Below are positions 9,000-16,462 of a stretch of 64,000 nt of DNA, in pieces (within the stretch, counting starts at the first letter, position 1; each line of letters opens with the position of its first letter). A model generated the notes under the pieces. It had not been told where the DNA came from and did no database searches. It worked only from the letters and a program-made list of their open reading frames with translations. Source of the DNA: JBGSYJ01 sp041750915 (GTDB lineage Bacteria; Acidobacteriota; Thermoanaerobaculia; Gp7-AA8); assembly GCA_041750915.1 (NCBI GenBank), contig JBGSYJ010000285.1, positions 1 to 64,000 on the forward strand. The letters run 5' to 3'. Made by a program: the position numbers and the translations under genes.

Positions 9000-9166
9000 T
9001 TCATCTCTCCTCGAACCCGGGATCGGCATGTCACGGACGACTCGGGGAGATTCCATTGTGGCCTGCTGCGCCCCCGATCGTCAAAACTCGGGCGGCGAAG
9101 CTTCGCCGGGGAAGGTGTGGATGAAGCGCGTAGGTCGCGCGAGACCGACCCGTCCTGCGGCGATTG

Positions 9167-9298
9167 TCAGTCGCGCGGAATGTGAAATGGGACTTCGTCG
9201 ACGGGAGCCGCCGATCCAAATTCCCGAGCGTCTTCGAAGTCGGGAGATTTCTCCTGTTCCTGGCTGATCCGTTCCGATGATTCTTCTTCGATGTTCAC
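9167..9298 (-). CDS. Possible 43-residue acidic ORF at the end of the aceBA operon
   Basis: A GTG-initiated ORF begins 15 nt after the aceA stop on the same strand. It is preceded by AAGGGAGG with a 5-nt spacer, an almost ideal Shine-Dalgarno sequence. The product starts VNIEEESSERISQEQEKSPD and ends EVPFHIPRD. It is strongly acidic, very likely disordered, and has no Cys or membrane segment. The strong ribosome-binding site is the main support. I recognise no family, and a chance ORF remains possible. Confidence 0.45.
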   Translation of the reverse strand: MNIEEESSERISQEQEKSPDFEDAREFGSAAPVDEVPFHIPRD

Positions 9299-9313
9299 GA
9301 TTGCCTCCCTTGT

Positions 9314-10609
9314 TTACCGTGCTGCAAACTGGGCTGTTTCCGTGGACTCGTCCAGGGCCGTAGTCGAAGCTTTTCCTCCGGAGATGACCCTGGTGACCTC
9401 GTCGAAGTAGCCGGTGCCGACTTCGTGCTGGTGTTTCGTCGCCGTATACCCGTTGGCTTCCGCCGCGAACTCGGCCTGCTGCATCCGCGAGTAGGCGGTC
9501 ATTCCCTCGTCGCGGTAGCTTCGCGCCAGCTCGAACATCGAATGGTTCAGGGCGTGGAAGCCGGCGAGCGTAACGAACTGGAACCTGTACCCGAGCTCTG
9601 CCAGTTCGCGCTGGAAGCTCGCGATCGCACCTGCCGAGAGTTTTTTCGCCCAGTTGAATGAGGGCGAGCAGTTGTACGCCAGCAGTTTTCCCGGAAACTC
9701 CGCATGGATGGCTTCTGCGAATCGGCGCGCCTCCGCGATGTCGGGTGTCGAGGTCTCCATCCACAACAGATCGGCGTACGGCGCGTAGGCAAGTCCACGT
9801 GCGATGGCCGGTTCGAGCCCTCCACGCGTCACATGAAAACCTTCCGCAGTTCGTTCGCCCGTGAGGAATCGATGATCGCGGTCATCGATATCACTCGTGA
9901 TGAGCTTCGCGCTTCCGGCGTCCGTTCGCGCGATGAGCAGTGTCGGCACGCCGCAGACGTCGGCAGCGAGCCGCGCTGCCGCGAGCGTGCGGATGAAGCC
10001 GCCCGTCGGCACGAGCACTTTGCCGCCCAGATGACCGCACTTCTTTTCCGAGGCAAGCTGGTCTTCGAAGTGAACGGCGGCGGCGCCTGCTTCAATCATC
10101 AGCTTCATCAGCTCGAACGCGTTGAGGGATCCCCCGAAGCCGGCTTCCGCATCCGCGACGATCGGCGCGAACCAGCAGGTGCCGTTGCGCCCCTCGCTGT
10201 GGTCGATCTGGTCGGCGCGCTGGAGCGCCTGGTTGATCCGCTTGACCACGTGAGGCACGGAGTTGGACGGATAGAGACTCTGATCGGGGTACATATGCCC
10301 CGCGAGGTTCGCGTCTGCGGCGACCTGCCACCCGCTGAGGTAGATCGCTTTGAGGCCTGCCCGAACCTGCTGGATCGCCTGGTTGCCGGTCAGTGCTCCG
10401 AGCGCAGCAACGTATGGCTCCTCGGAGAGGAGGCGCCACAGCCGATTCGATCCGAGCTCCGCGAGTGTGTGGGCGATGTCGATTCCGCCGCGCAGCCGAA
10501 GCACGTCTTCGGCGGAATAGTCCCGTACGACGCCCTTCCAGCGCGGATCGCTGCTCCACTCCTGTTCGATGGTCGCTGCGCGGTTCACTTCCCTGAGTGC
10601 TGCCATCAT
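9314..10609 (-). CDS. aceA: Isocitrate lyase
   Basis: A 431-residue isocitrate lyase. The catalytic loop KKCGHLGGKVLVPT contains the active-site Cys and is preceded by AAAVHFEDQ. The substrate and Mg-binding region (PIVADAEAGFGG) and the later LAYNCSPSFNW segment are also present. It cleaves isocitrate to succinate and glyoxylate in the cytoplasm, allowing growth on acetate and fatty acids. The length is normal for bacterial enzymes. Its ATGATG start overlaps the aceB stop, and AAGGAG inside the end of aceB serves as ribosome-binding site, so the two are translationally coupled. The promoter lies before aceB. Confidence 0.97.
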   Translation of the reverse strand: MMAALREVNRAATIEQEWSSDPRWKGVVRDYSAEDVLRLRGGIDIAHTLAELGSNRLWRLLSEEPYVAALGALTGNQAIQQVRAGLKAIYLSGWQVAADANLAGHMYPDQSLYPSNSVPHVVKRINQALQRADQIDHSEGRNGTCWFAPIVADAEAGFGGSLNAFELMKLMIEAGAAAVHFEDQLASEKKCGHLGGKVLVPTGGFIRTLAAARLAADVCGVPTLLIARTDAGSAKLITSDIDDRDHRFLTGERTAEGFHVTRGGLEPAIARGLAYAPYADLLWMETSTPDIAEARRFAEAIHAEFPGKLLAYNCSPSFNWAKKLSAGAIASFQRELAELGYRFQFVTLAGFHALNHSMFELARSYRDEGMTAYSRMQQAEFAAEANGYTATKHQHEVGTGYFDEVTRVISGGKASTTALDESTETAQFAAR

Positions 10610-12222
10610 GCGGCTCCTTTTTCGAGTGTGAGCAGTTCCTGGTAAGCGGGTATGGTCAGAAAATCTGCCAGCTCGTCCGCGAGGATCAATTCATCGAAAA
10701 TGCGCGCGGCGCGATCGAGATATCCCGCGGCGGCGCGATCTTCTCCGAGCCGTTCGCGGATCGACGCGAGCTCCTCATCCCTCATGCGGCCATAGAGGGC
10801 GGCGTCGAGGCCTCTTCCGTCGTCGAGCACCGCTCCGTGATGAATCCACTGCCACAATTGCGTTCGCGAGATCTCGGCAGTGGCCGCGTCCTCCATCAGG
10901 TTGTAAAGCGGCACACAGCCGAGTCCTGCAAGCCAGGCTTCGAGATAGAGCACCCCGACGTTGATGTTCTGCCGCACGCCGCTCTCGGTGATTGGGCCTT
11001 TTGGGAGTCGGAGCAGATCCTCGCGGCTGATATGGACATCCCCGCGTTTGCGATCGATCTGGTTTGGTCCCGGCATGTGCTCGTCGAAGATCCGCTTAGC
11101 GATGGGGACGAGTCCCGGGTGCGCGACCCAGGTTCCGTCGTGGCCGGCCCTCACCTCACGCAGCTTGTCGGCTTCGACCTTCCGCATCGCGGCGGCGTTC
11201 GCGTCCGGGTCGTTCCGGATGGGAATCTGAGCCGCCATGCCTCCCATCGCATGAATGCCGCGGCGATGACATGTCTGAATGAGCAGATCGACGTATGCGG
11301 CGAGGAAATCTTTGTCCATGGAGATCAGCGCGCGGTCGGGAGTGATGAATCCGTCACGCGCTCTGAACTTTTTGATGAAGGAAAAGATGTAGTCCCAGCG
11401 CCCGCAGTTCAGTCCAGCCGAGTGGTCGCGCAGTTCCCACAGGATCTCGTGCATTTCGAACGCTGCGAGAATGGTTTCGATCAGCACGGTTGCGCGAATC
11501 GAGCCGTCGGGAATTCCGAGCTCGCGCTGCGCGAACACGAAGACGTCGTTCCACAGTCGCGCCTCGAGGTGCGACTCCAGCTTCGGAAGATAGAAGTAAG
11601 GCCCGGTGCCTCGAGACTGCGCTTCCTTCGCGTTGTGAAAGGAGTAGAGGCCGAAATCGAAGAGGCTTGCGCTCATCGGCTTTCCGTCGACCACAAAGTG
11701 CTCTTCCAACAGATGCCATCCGCGTGGACGGACCATCAACGTTGCCGTCCGTTCCTCCAGCCGGTATTGCTTCGTACCGCTGTCGAAAGAGATTGTTCGC
11801 CGGACGGCGTCGCGCAGGTTGATCTGGCCTTCGAGATTGTTCGCCCACGTCGGAGCGTTGGCATCCTCGAAATCAGCCATAAACACGCTCGCGCCGGAAT
11901 TGAGCGCGTTGATGATCATCTTCCGGTCCGTAGGCCCCGTGATCTCGACACGCCGGTCGAGCAGATCCTTGGGGATGTCCGCGGTAGTCCAGTTGCTGTC
12001 GCGAATCTCGCGTGTTTCGGGCAGGAAATCGGGCAATTCGCCCGCGTCGAGTCTCGCGGCGCGCTCCAGCCGATGGGAGAGCAGCGTTTCACGGCGGGCT
12101 CCGAACGTCCGCTGGAGCCGGGTGAGAAATGTTGTGGCTTCAGGAGTGAGGATGCCGGCCGAGGCCGCCTGCGACCCTGGAGTGCCGGGGTTGGGATCGG
12201 ATGCTTCAGGTTGTTTGATCAC
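10606..12222 (-). CDS. aceB: Malate synthase A
   Basis: A 538-residue malate synthase of the A type. Typical segments include VFMADFEDANAPTW, the TLMVRPRGWHL strand, FYLPKLESHLEARLWNDVF and MGGMAAQIPIRND. It condenses glyoxylate with acetyl-CoA to malate, completing the glyoxylate shunt with the overlapping aceA. The GTG start at 12222 has no Shine-Dalgarno sequence, but a -35/-10 pair ends only 8 nt upstream, so the message is probably leaderless. The opposing regulator starts 166 bp away. Confidence 0.97.
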   Translation of the reverse strand: MIKQPEASDPNPGTPGSQAASAGILTPEATTFLTRLQRTFGARRETLLSHRLERAARLDAGELPDFLPETREIRDSNWTTADIPKDLLDRRVEITGPTDRKMIINALNSGASVFMADFEDANAPTWANNLEGQINLRDAVRRTISFDSGTKQYRLEERTATLMVRPRGWHLLEEHFVVDGKPMSASLFDFGLYSFHNAKEAQSRGTGPYFYLPKLESHLEARLWNDVFVFAQRELGIPDGSIRATVLIETILAAFEMHEILWELRDHSAGLNCGRWDYIFSFIKKFRARDGFITPDRALISMDKDFLAAYVDLLIQTCHRRGIHAMGGMAAQIPIRNDPDANAAAMRKVEADKLREVRAGHDGTWVAHPGLVPIAKRIFDEHMPGPNQIDRKRGDVHISREDLLRLPKGPITESGVRQNINVGVLYLEAWLAGLGCVPLYNLMEDAATAEISRTQLWQWIHHGAVLDDGRGLDAALYGRMRDEELASIRERLGEDRAAAGYLDRAARIFDELILADELADFLTIPAYQELLTLEKGAA

Positions 12223-12230
12223 GGTGAGTC

Positions 12231-12259
12231 ATTTTGCAAATATGGAGGCTGATAGTCAA
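12231..12259 (-). promoter_or_regulatory. aceBA promoter overlapped by a TTTGCAAA operator-like site
   Basis: On the minus strand TTGACT (12254-12259) and CAAAAT (12231-12236) are separated by exactly 17 nt. The palindrome TTTGCAAA (12233-12240) overlaps the -10 box. From memory of the literature, RamB sites end in CTTTGCAAA and PccR sites contain TTTGCAAA, so the adjacent ScfR-type regulator is a plausible ligand. Binding here would block initiation. Confidence 0.6.
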
Positions 12260-12309
12260 CAACTAATGCTATTGCAGCAAGTTACGTTGTATACCGTTGT
12301 GAAGCTAGT

Positions 12310-12336
12310 TCTGTAAATCTGTAAATTCTAGTAAAG
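12310..12336. promoter_or_regulatory. Tandem TCTGTAAA repeats upstream of the ScfR-type regulator
   Basis: Two TCTGTAAA octamers abut exactly (12310-12317 and 12318-12325), and a third related GTAAAG follows at 12331. Each octamer differs from TTTGCAAA at two positions, so this may be a second, weaker site for autoregulation. Confidence 0.35.
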
Positions 12337-12387
12337 TTGTCTTGACCCGGAACCCTACGGGCGCGACCCTGTCGATAGGAGCTGCTC

Positions 12388-13893
12388 ATGAGACATCTGC
12401 CGAAGCTCGGAACAAAAGTGCGCGCCATGCGGCGCCGGGAAGGACTCACGCAGAGTGACCTGGCCGCAAAACTCGAGATCTCGCCGAGCTATCTCAACCT
12501 GATCGAACACAATCAGCGTCCGCTTACAGCGCACTTGCTCGTGCGCGTGGCGCAGCTCTTTCGCATCGATCTCGACTCTTTTGCCGACGACAACGCGAGT
12601 CGGTTGGCGGCAGACCTCCAGGAGGCTTTTGGCGATCCGCTGTTCGAAGAGCATTCACTCAATACTTCGGATGTGCGCGAGCTCGCTGAAAACACTGCGG
12701 CCGCGCGCGCTGTCCTTTCGCTTTATCAGGCGTACCGTTCCTCGGCCGAATCCACCCGCGCACTTGCAGCGAGGCTGTTCGATGGCCAGGACTTCATGGG
12801 AATCAATCCCGCACATCTGCCCTCCGAGGAAGTCTCGGAGGTGATTCAGCAGAATCTGAACTACTTCGCGGAGCTGGAAGCACTAGCCGAGGATGTAGCG
12901 CGGCGGACACGTCTGGACAGGCGCGACATGTATCGCGCGATGGTCGAGTATCTCCTCCAAGCGCATGCGACGGTGGTGGACCGCGTTCCGGTGAGCCGGG
13001 ATCGCGGAGTGGTCCGGCGCTATGATCGGGAGCGCCGTACACTCTTTCTGTCGGAAGTTCTGCCGCCCTGGAGCCGTAACTTTCAAGTCGCCTATCAGAT
13101 CGGACAACTCGAAGGCGAACAGATCATCACCTCGATTCTCGACCGGCATCAGTCCCTGCTCACGACTCCGGAATCTGTGAAGCTCTGCCGGATCGCGCTG
13201 GCGAACTATTTTGCTGCGGCGTTGCTCATGCCGTACGAGGACTTCATCCGAACCGCCGGAGAAGTGCGCTACGACGTCGAGATGCTGCAGCATCACTTTA
13301 CGGCGAGTTGGGAACAGGTCTGTCATCGGCTCACGACGCTCCGGAGACCGGGCTCGATGGGTGTGCCGTTCCATTTCGTGCGCGTCGACATCGCCGGCAA
13401 CATCTCCAAGCGCTACAGCGGCACAGGGATTCGGTTCGCGCGGTTCTCCGGTTCGTGCCCAAGGTGGGATGTTCACGCGGCCTTTCTGACTCCGGGCCGC
13501 GTCCGCACGCAGCTCTCGAAGATGCCAGATGGCACGGCGTACTTCTGCGTGGCGCGCACCATCAGGAAGAGCTATGGCGGCTTTGCTTCAGGTGATGCGC
13601 TCATGTCGGTGGGCATCGGATGTCCGGTCTCGGATGCCCGGCAGCTCGTGTATGCCGAAGGGTACAATCTCGAAAATCTCGAAGCGGCCGTACCCATCGG
13701 CACGACGTGCCGTCTTTGCGAACGGCTCGATTGCGATCAGCGCGCGTTTCCTCCGCTTCAGCAGGGTCTGGTCATCGATGAGAACGTGCGCGGCCGATCG
13801 TTCTACGCACCTGCCGAAGTGTCCAGTGTTGACGAAGCGGGGATACCGGCCCTGCTGCCGGTGCGTCGAAAGCGGGCACCTCGACAACCGTGA
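12388..13893 (+). CDS. ScfR/RamB-type XRE-family transcriptional regulator
   Basis: A 501-residue regulator. An N-terminal XRE helix-turn-helix (about 8-62) contains EGLTQSDLAAKLEISPSYLN. The middle region (about 140-310) resembles the IrrE/DUF955 domain but shows no HExxH motif. The C-terminal part (about 320-480) is DUF2083-like and includes paired cysteines in TCRLCERLDCDQRAFPPL. Relatives such as RamB and PccR sense short-chain acyl-CoA status and control acetate, propionate and glyoxylate genes. It is divergent from aceBA and preceded by an AGGAG ribosome-binding site, so local control of the shunt is the obvious inference. Confidence 0.9.
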   Translation: MRHLPKLGTKVRAMRRREGLTQSDLAAKLEISPSYLNLIEHNQRPLTAHLLVRVAQLFRIDLDSFADDNASRLAADLQEAFGDPLFEEHSLNTSDVRELAENTAAARAVLSLYQAYRSSAESTRALAARLFDGQDFMGINPAHLPSEEVSEVIQQNLNYFAELEALAEDVARRTRLDRRDMYRAMVEYLLQAHATVVDRVPVSRDRGVVRRYDRERRTLFLSEVLPPWSRNFQVAYQIGQLEGEQIITSILDRHQSLLTTPESVKLCRIALANYFAAALLMPYEDFIRTAGEVRYDVEMLQHHFTASWEQVCHRLTTLRRPGSMGVPFHFVRVDIAGNISKRYSGTGIRFARFSGSCPRWDVHAAFLTPGRVRTQLSKMPDGTAYFCVARTIRKSYGGFASGDALMSVGIGCPVSDARQLVYAEGYNLENLEAAVPIGTTCRLCERLDCDQRAFPPLQQGLVIDENVRGRSFYAPAEVSSVDEAGIPALLPVRRKRAPRQP

Positions 13894-13894
13894 A

Positions 13895-14065
13895 GGTTCT
13901 GAGTTCTGCACGCCCACACGAGTTCTGGGTTCTGCACGCCCGGCCCTCCCACACGAGTTCTGGGTTCTGAGTTCCCACCCTCCCACTCACAGATCACAAC
14001 TCACAATCTGGAAAGGGGTGGGAGGAAACCCAGAACCCAGAACCGAGAACCCAGAACCCAGAACC
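13895..14065. repeat. Heptamer-based inverted repeat (GTTCTGR type)
   Basis: Tandem copies of GTTCTGG or GTTCTGA on the left are mirrored by CCCAGAA-type heptamers on the right. GTTCCCACCCTCCCA pairs with GGGTGGGAGGAAAC towards the centre. It starts directly after the stop of the ScfR-type regulator and ends about 50 nt before the promoter of the next gene. Confidence 0.8.
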
Positions 14066-14116
14066 ACAACTCCGACCGAGCGTGGAGTTTTCTGAACCTC
14101 GTCCCTGATTTTTCCG

Positions 14117-14122
14117 TATTGT
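14117..14122 (+). promoter_or_regulatory. Candidate -10 box for a leaderless acetyltransferase gene
   Basis: TATTGT is followed by exactly 6 nt and then the GTG start at 14129. No Shine-Dalgarno sequence is present. Confidence 0.42.
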
Positions 14123-14128
14123 GTATTC

Positions 14129-14662
14129 GTGTTCCGACTCGAAACGGATCGGCTGATCATTCGTCCCTGGCAGAAAACGGACCGTCCGGCTCTCCGCAGA
14201 ATCATGCGAGGCGCCGAAGTGACACGTTATGTCCACGGCGGGCATCCCTATACGGTCGACGACGAAGACGACTTTTTCGCACGGCAGGCACGACAGCTGG
14301 CGGAGAACCACATCTGCATGGGTGCAGTGGAGGAGCGGGAAAGCGGTCTGGTGGTGGGCATAGCCGGATCGCAGCCACTCGGGACCACGCCGGACCTCGA
14401 GATCGGCTGGATTTTCGATCGTGCGGCATGGGGGCGGGGTTATGCAACGGAGGCTGGCGCTGCAGCGATGCAGCATGTGTTGCATACACTCGACCGCCCG
14501 CGCGTTGTCGCGATCATCGATCCAGGGAACGAAGCATCTAAGCGGGTGGCCGCCCGGCTCGGGATGCAGTACGAGGACCGGTATACGGGCGCTCAGCTGG
14601 GGCACAGGAAGCCGGAGATCAGCGTCGATCTTTATTTCAGGGACCGGCAGGCCATCGTGTAG
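14129..14662 (+). CDS. GNAT acetyltransferase, RimJ/RimL type
   Basis: A 177-residue GNAT protein opening with FRLETDRLIIRPWQKTDRPA, typical of RimJ/RimL-like enzymes. A central strand-turn (PDLEIGWIFDRAAWGRGYAT) precedes the acetyl-CoA pyrophosphate-binding loop, and the C terminus (VAARLGMQYEDRYTG) fits the fold. These enzymes transfer acetyl groups to N termini or small amines; the substrate is unknown. The start is GTG without Shine-Dalgarno sequence. It is not tightly linked to its neighbours. Confidence 0.85.
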   Translation: MFRLETDRLIIRPWQKTDRPALRRIMRGAEVTRYVHGGHPYTVDDEDDFFARQARQLAENHICMGAVEERESGLVVGIAGSQPLGTTPDLEIGWIFDRAAWGRGYATEAGAAAMQHVLHTLDRPRVVAIIDPGNEASKRVAARLGMQYEDRYTGAQLGHRKPEISVDLYFRDRQAIV

Positions 14663-14683
14663 TTGCGCTCCGAGCGACGTTGT

Positions 14684-14715
14684 TGTCATCCCGCACAACC
14701 AGGCTCGGGATGACA
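14684..14715. repeat. Miniature derivative of palindrome family A
   Basis: TGTCATCCCG and CGGGATGACA are separated by only 12 nt. These are the outer tips of the family A element with the whole core missing. It may act as a small hairpin after the acetyltransferase gene. Confidence 0.75.
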
Positions 14716-14793
14716 AGCTCGTTCATTTCTTGCCACAATGATCTGTCCCGCAACCTGGATTATGTCTCCCTCAGCAGTCGTTTCCCCTCAGGA

Positions 14794-15234
14794 ATGCCCA
14801 ACTTCGAGAACCCCCCGACGCGCCCCCTCATGTCGCTCTATCACGGGATGCGCGGCCTCTGTTCCCGCTGCGGCGAGGGCCCGCTCTTCCGCCGCGGACT
14901 CAAAGCATGGGAGCGCTGCTCGGCCTGCGATCTTCGCTACCAGCGCAATCAGGGCGATGTGTGGATGTTCGTCATTATGATGAACCGCATTCCCGTCGCA
15001 CTGGGAGTCGCGATCGTCTACTTCGGCTTCCGTGCGGCGAGTCTCGAAACATCAATCCTGTTTTTTCTTTCGCTCGCAGGACCGCTACTCGCCACGGTGC
15101 GCCACAGGCAGGGGATCGCGCTCGCACTCGACTACCTGTCGCGGGTCTATCTGCCCGATTCTTCCGACGAGATTCACAAAGAGCGCGCGCTCGCGAACAC
15201 CGAGGCGATTCGACGCTCGAGAATGGCTGTCTGA
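14794..15234 (+). CDS. DUF983 family zinc-ribbon membrane protein
   Basis: A 146-residue protein with the DUF983 layout. An N-terminal zinc ribbon (GLCSRCGEGPLFRRG followed by RCSACDLRY) is followed by two hydrophobic helices (FVIMMNRIPVALGVAIVYFG and SILFFLSLAGPLLAT). Relatives are small inner-membrane proteins, sometimes near respiratory genes, with no established function. I chose the ATG at 14794; the longer frame runs into the upstream hairpin, and an alternative ATG at 14830 (MSLYHGMRG) is equally close to typical family starts. The sulfotransferase gene starts 12 nt downstream, suggesting co-transcription. Confidence 0.82.
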   Translation: MPNFENPPTRPLMSLYHGMRGLCSRCGEGPLFRRGLKAWERCSACDLRYQRNQGDVWMFVIMMNRIPVALGVAIVYFGFRAASLETSILFFLSLAGPLLATVRHRQGIALALDYLSRVYLPDSSDEIHKERALANTEAIRRSRMAV

Positions 15235-15246
15235 CGAGCGGCCTCG

Positions 15247-16182
15247 ATGGATCAGACCAACTCCCCCGGTCGCAGCGAAAGCCGCGATTCCCGCTCCAGC
15301 GATCTCGAACAGTACCCTCCGATGCCTGTCATCGTCGGAGCCCCTCGGTCCGGGACGACGCTACTCCGCTTCATGCTCGACGCGCATCCGGACCTTGCGA
15401 TTCCTCCGGAAACGGGGTTTCTCCGGCTCTGCGAAGAGTGGTTCCATCACGACGTGAGCCCCGAGAAGTTTCATCACGCACTCACCAGCTTTCCCGAATC
15501 GATGCCGGCCTGGGCGGATTTCGGTGTCCGAGCCGAAGATTTTCATGCCGCGCTCTCGCAGCTGGTGCCGTTCACGGTTGCCGACGGCTTCCGCACTTTC
15601 TACAGGCTTTATGCGGAGCGCTTTGGCAAGAGCCGCTGGGGAGACAAGACTCCGCTCCATAGCCGATACATCGATGCAATTCGGCGAGTCATTCCTGAGG
15701 CCCGCTTCATCCACATCATTCGCGATGGACGCGATGTCGCGCTTTCCCTCAGGGAAATGTGGTTTTCGCCTGGCCGCGAAATGGAAATCCAGGCGGCTCA
15801 CTGGCGGGACTGGGTCGTCGCGGCGCGGGAGGCCGGTCGCGGGCAGCCCGACTATCTCGAGGTTCGCTACGAAGCGCTGATACGCGAGCCAGAGAGCGTG
15901 ATCCGCGAAATCTGTTCGCTGATCGACCTCGATTTCCAGAGCGAGATGCTCGACTACCACCGGCGCACACCCGAAAGACTGCAGGAGCACAGGGCCAGAT
16001 ACAGGGCCGACGGAAGTCTCCTGATTTCTCACGAGCGCCGCCTCGAGCAGTTGCGCCTCACGACCCGCCCCCCTGATCCAACGAGGGTATTGGGATGGAA
16101 GACAGCCATGTCAGACGAAGATCGCACCCGATTCGAGGCCATCGCGGGAGAGCTCTTGAGAGATCTCGGATACGAAGAGTGA
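15247..16182 (+). CDS. Sulfotransferase family protein
   Basis: A 311-residue cytosolic sulfotransferase-like protein. The PAPS 5'-phosphosulfate loop is PVIVGAPRSGTTLLRFMLDA (about 24-43). The 3'-phosphate loop lies in FIHIIRDGRDVALSLREMW (about 155-173). YLEVRYEALIREPESVI and the C-terminal LGWKTAMS region complete the pattern. It should transfer sulfate from PAPS to a hydroxyl or amine of an unknown acceptor. No sulfate-activation genes are nearby. Palindrome A2 follows the gene. Confidence 0.88.
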   Translation: MDQTNSPGRSESRDSRSSDLEQYPPMPVIVGAPRSGTTLLRFMLDAHPDLAIPPETGFLRLCEEWFHHDVSPEKFHHALTSFPESMPAWADFGVRAEDFHAALSQLVPFTVADGFRTFYRLYAERFGKSRWGDKTPLHSRYIDAIRRVIPEARFIHIIRDGRDVALSLREMWFSPGREMEIQAAHWRDWVVAAREAGRGQPDYLEVRYEALIREPESVIREICSLIDLDFQSEMLDYHRRTPERLQEHRARYRADGSLLISHERRLEQLRLTTRPPDPTRVLGWKTAMSDEDRTRFEAIAGELLRDLGYEE

Positions 16183-16253
16183 GCTGCATCAGTCGGAGAA
16201 TGCTCATCTGCTTCGCGATTAACCTCAACAATCGCACTGCTATCTTCAGGACT

Positions 16254-16419
16254 TGTCATCCCGAGCAAGCGCGGGCGGGCGGGAGGGGCGAGGGATCTCC
16301 GGCGGTAGTACATTCGTGATTCCCGACCCGGCGTCGGTGGTGGAGGCCGATAGGCAACTATGTACCATCGCCGGAGATCCCTCGCCCCTCCCATCCGCAC
16401 ACCCAGGCTCGGGATGACA
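16254..16419. repeat. Large palindromic element, family A copy 2
   Basis: The arms start TGTCATCCCGAGC and end CTCGGGATGACA. GGGAGGGGCGAGGGAT and its complement ATCCCTCGCCCCTCCC occur in the arms, with inner GTAGTACAT and ATGTACCATC. The outer arms are less perfect than in copy 1. It lies between two convergent genes. Confidence 0.9.
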
Positions 16420-16462
16420 GGCTCTCGTTCATTTCGTCACTCGTCATTCGTGAACTGCCGCA

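Noticed and set aside
10597..12252. Long plus-strand ORF of about 550 codons
   Set aside because: It mirrors malate synthase, whose family is certain; the composition is that of an antisense shadow in GC-rich DNA.
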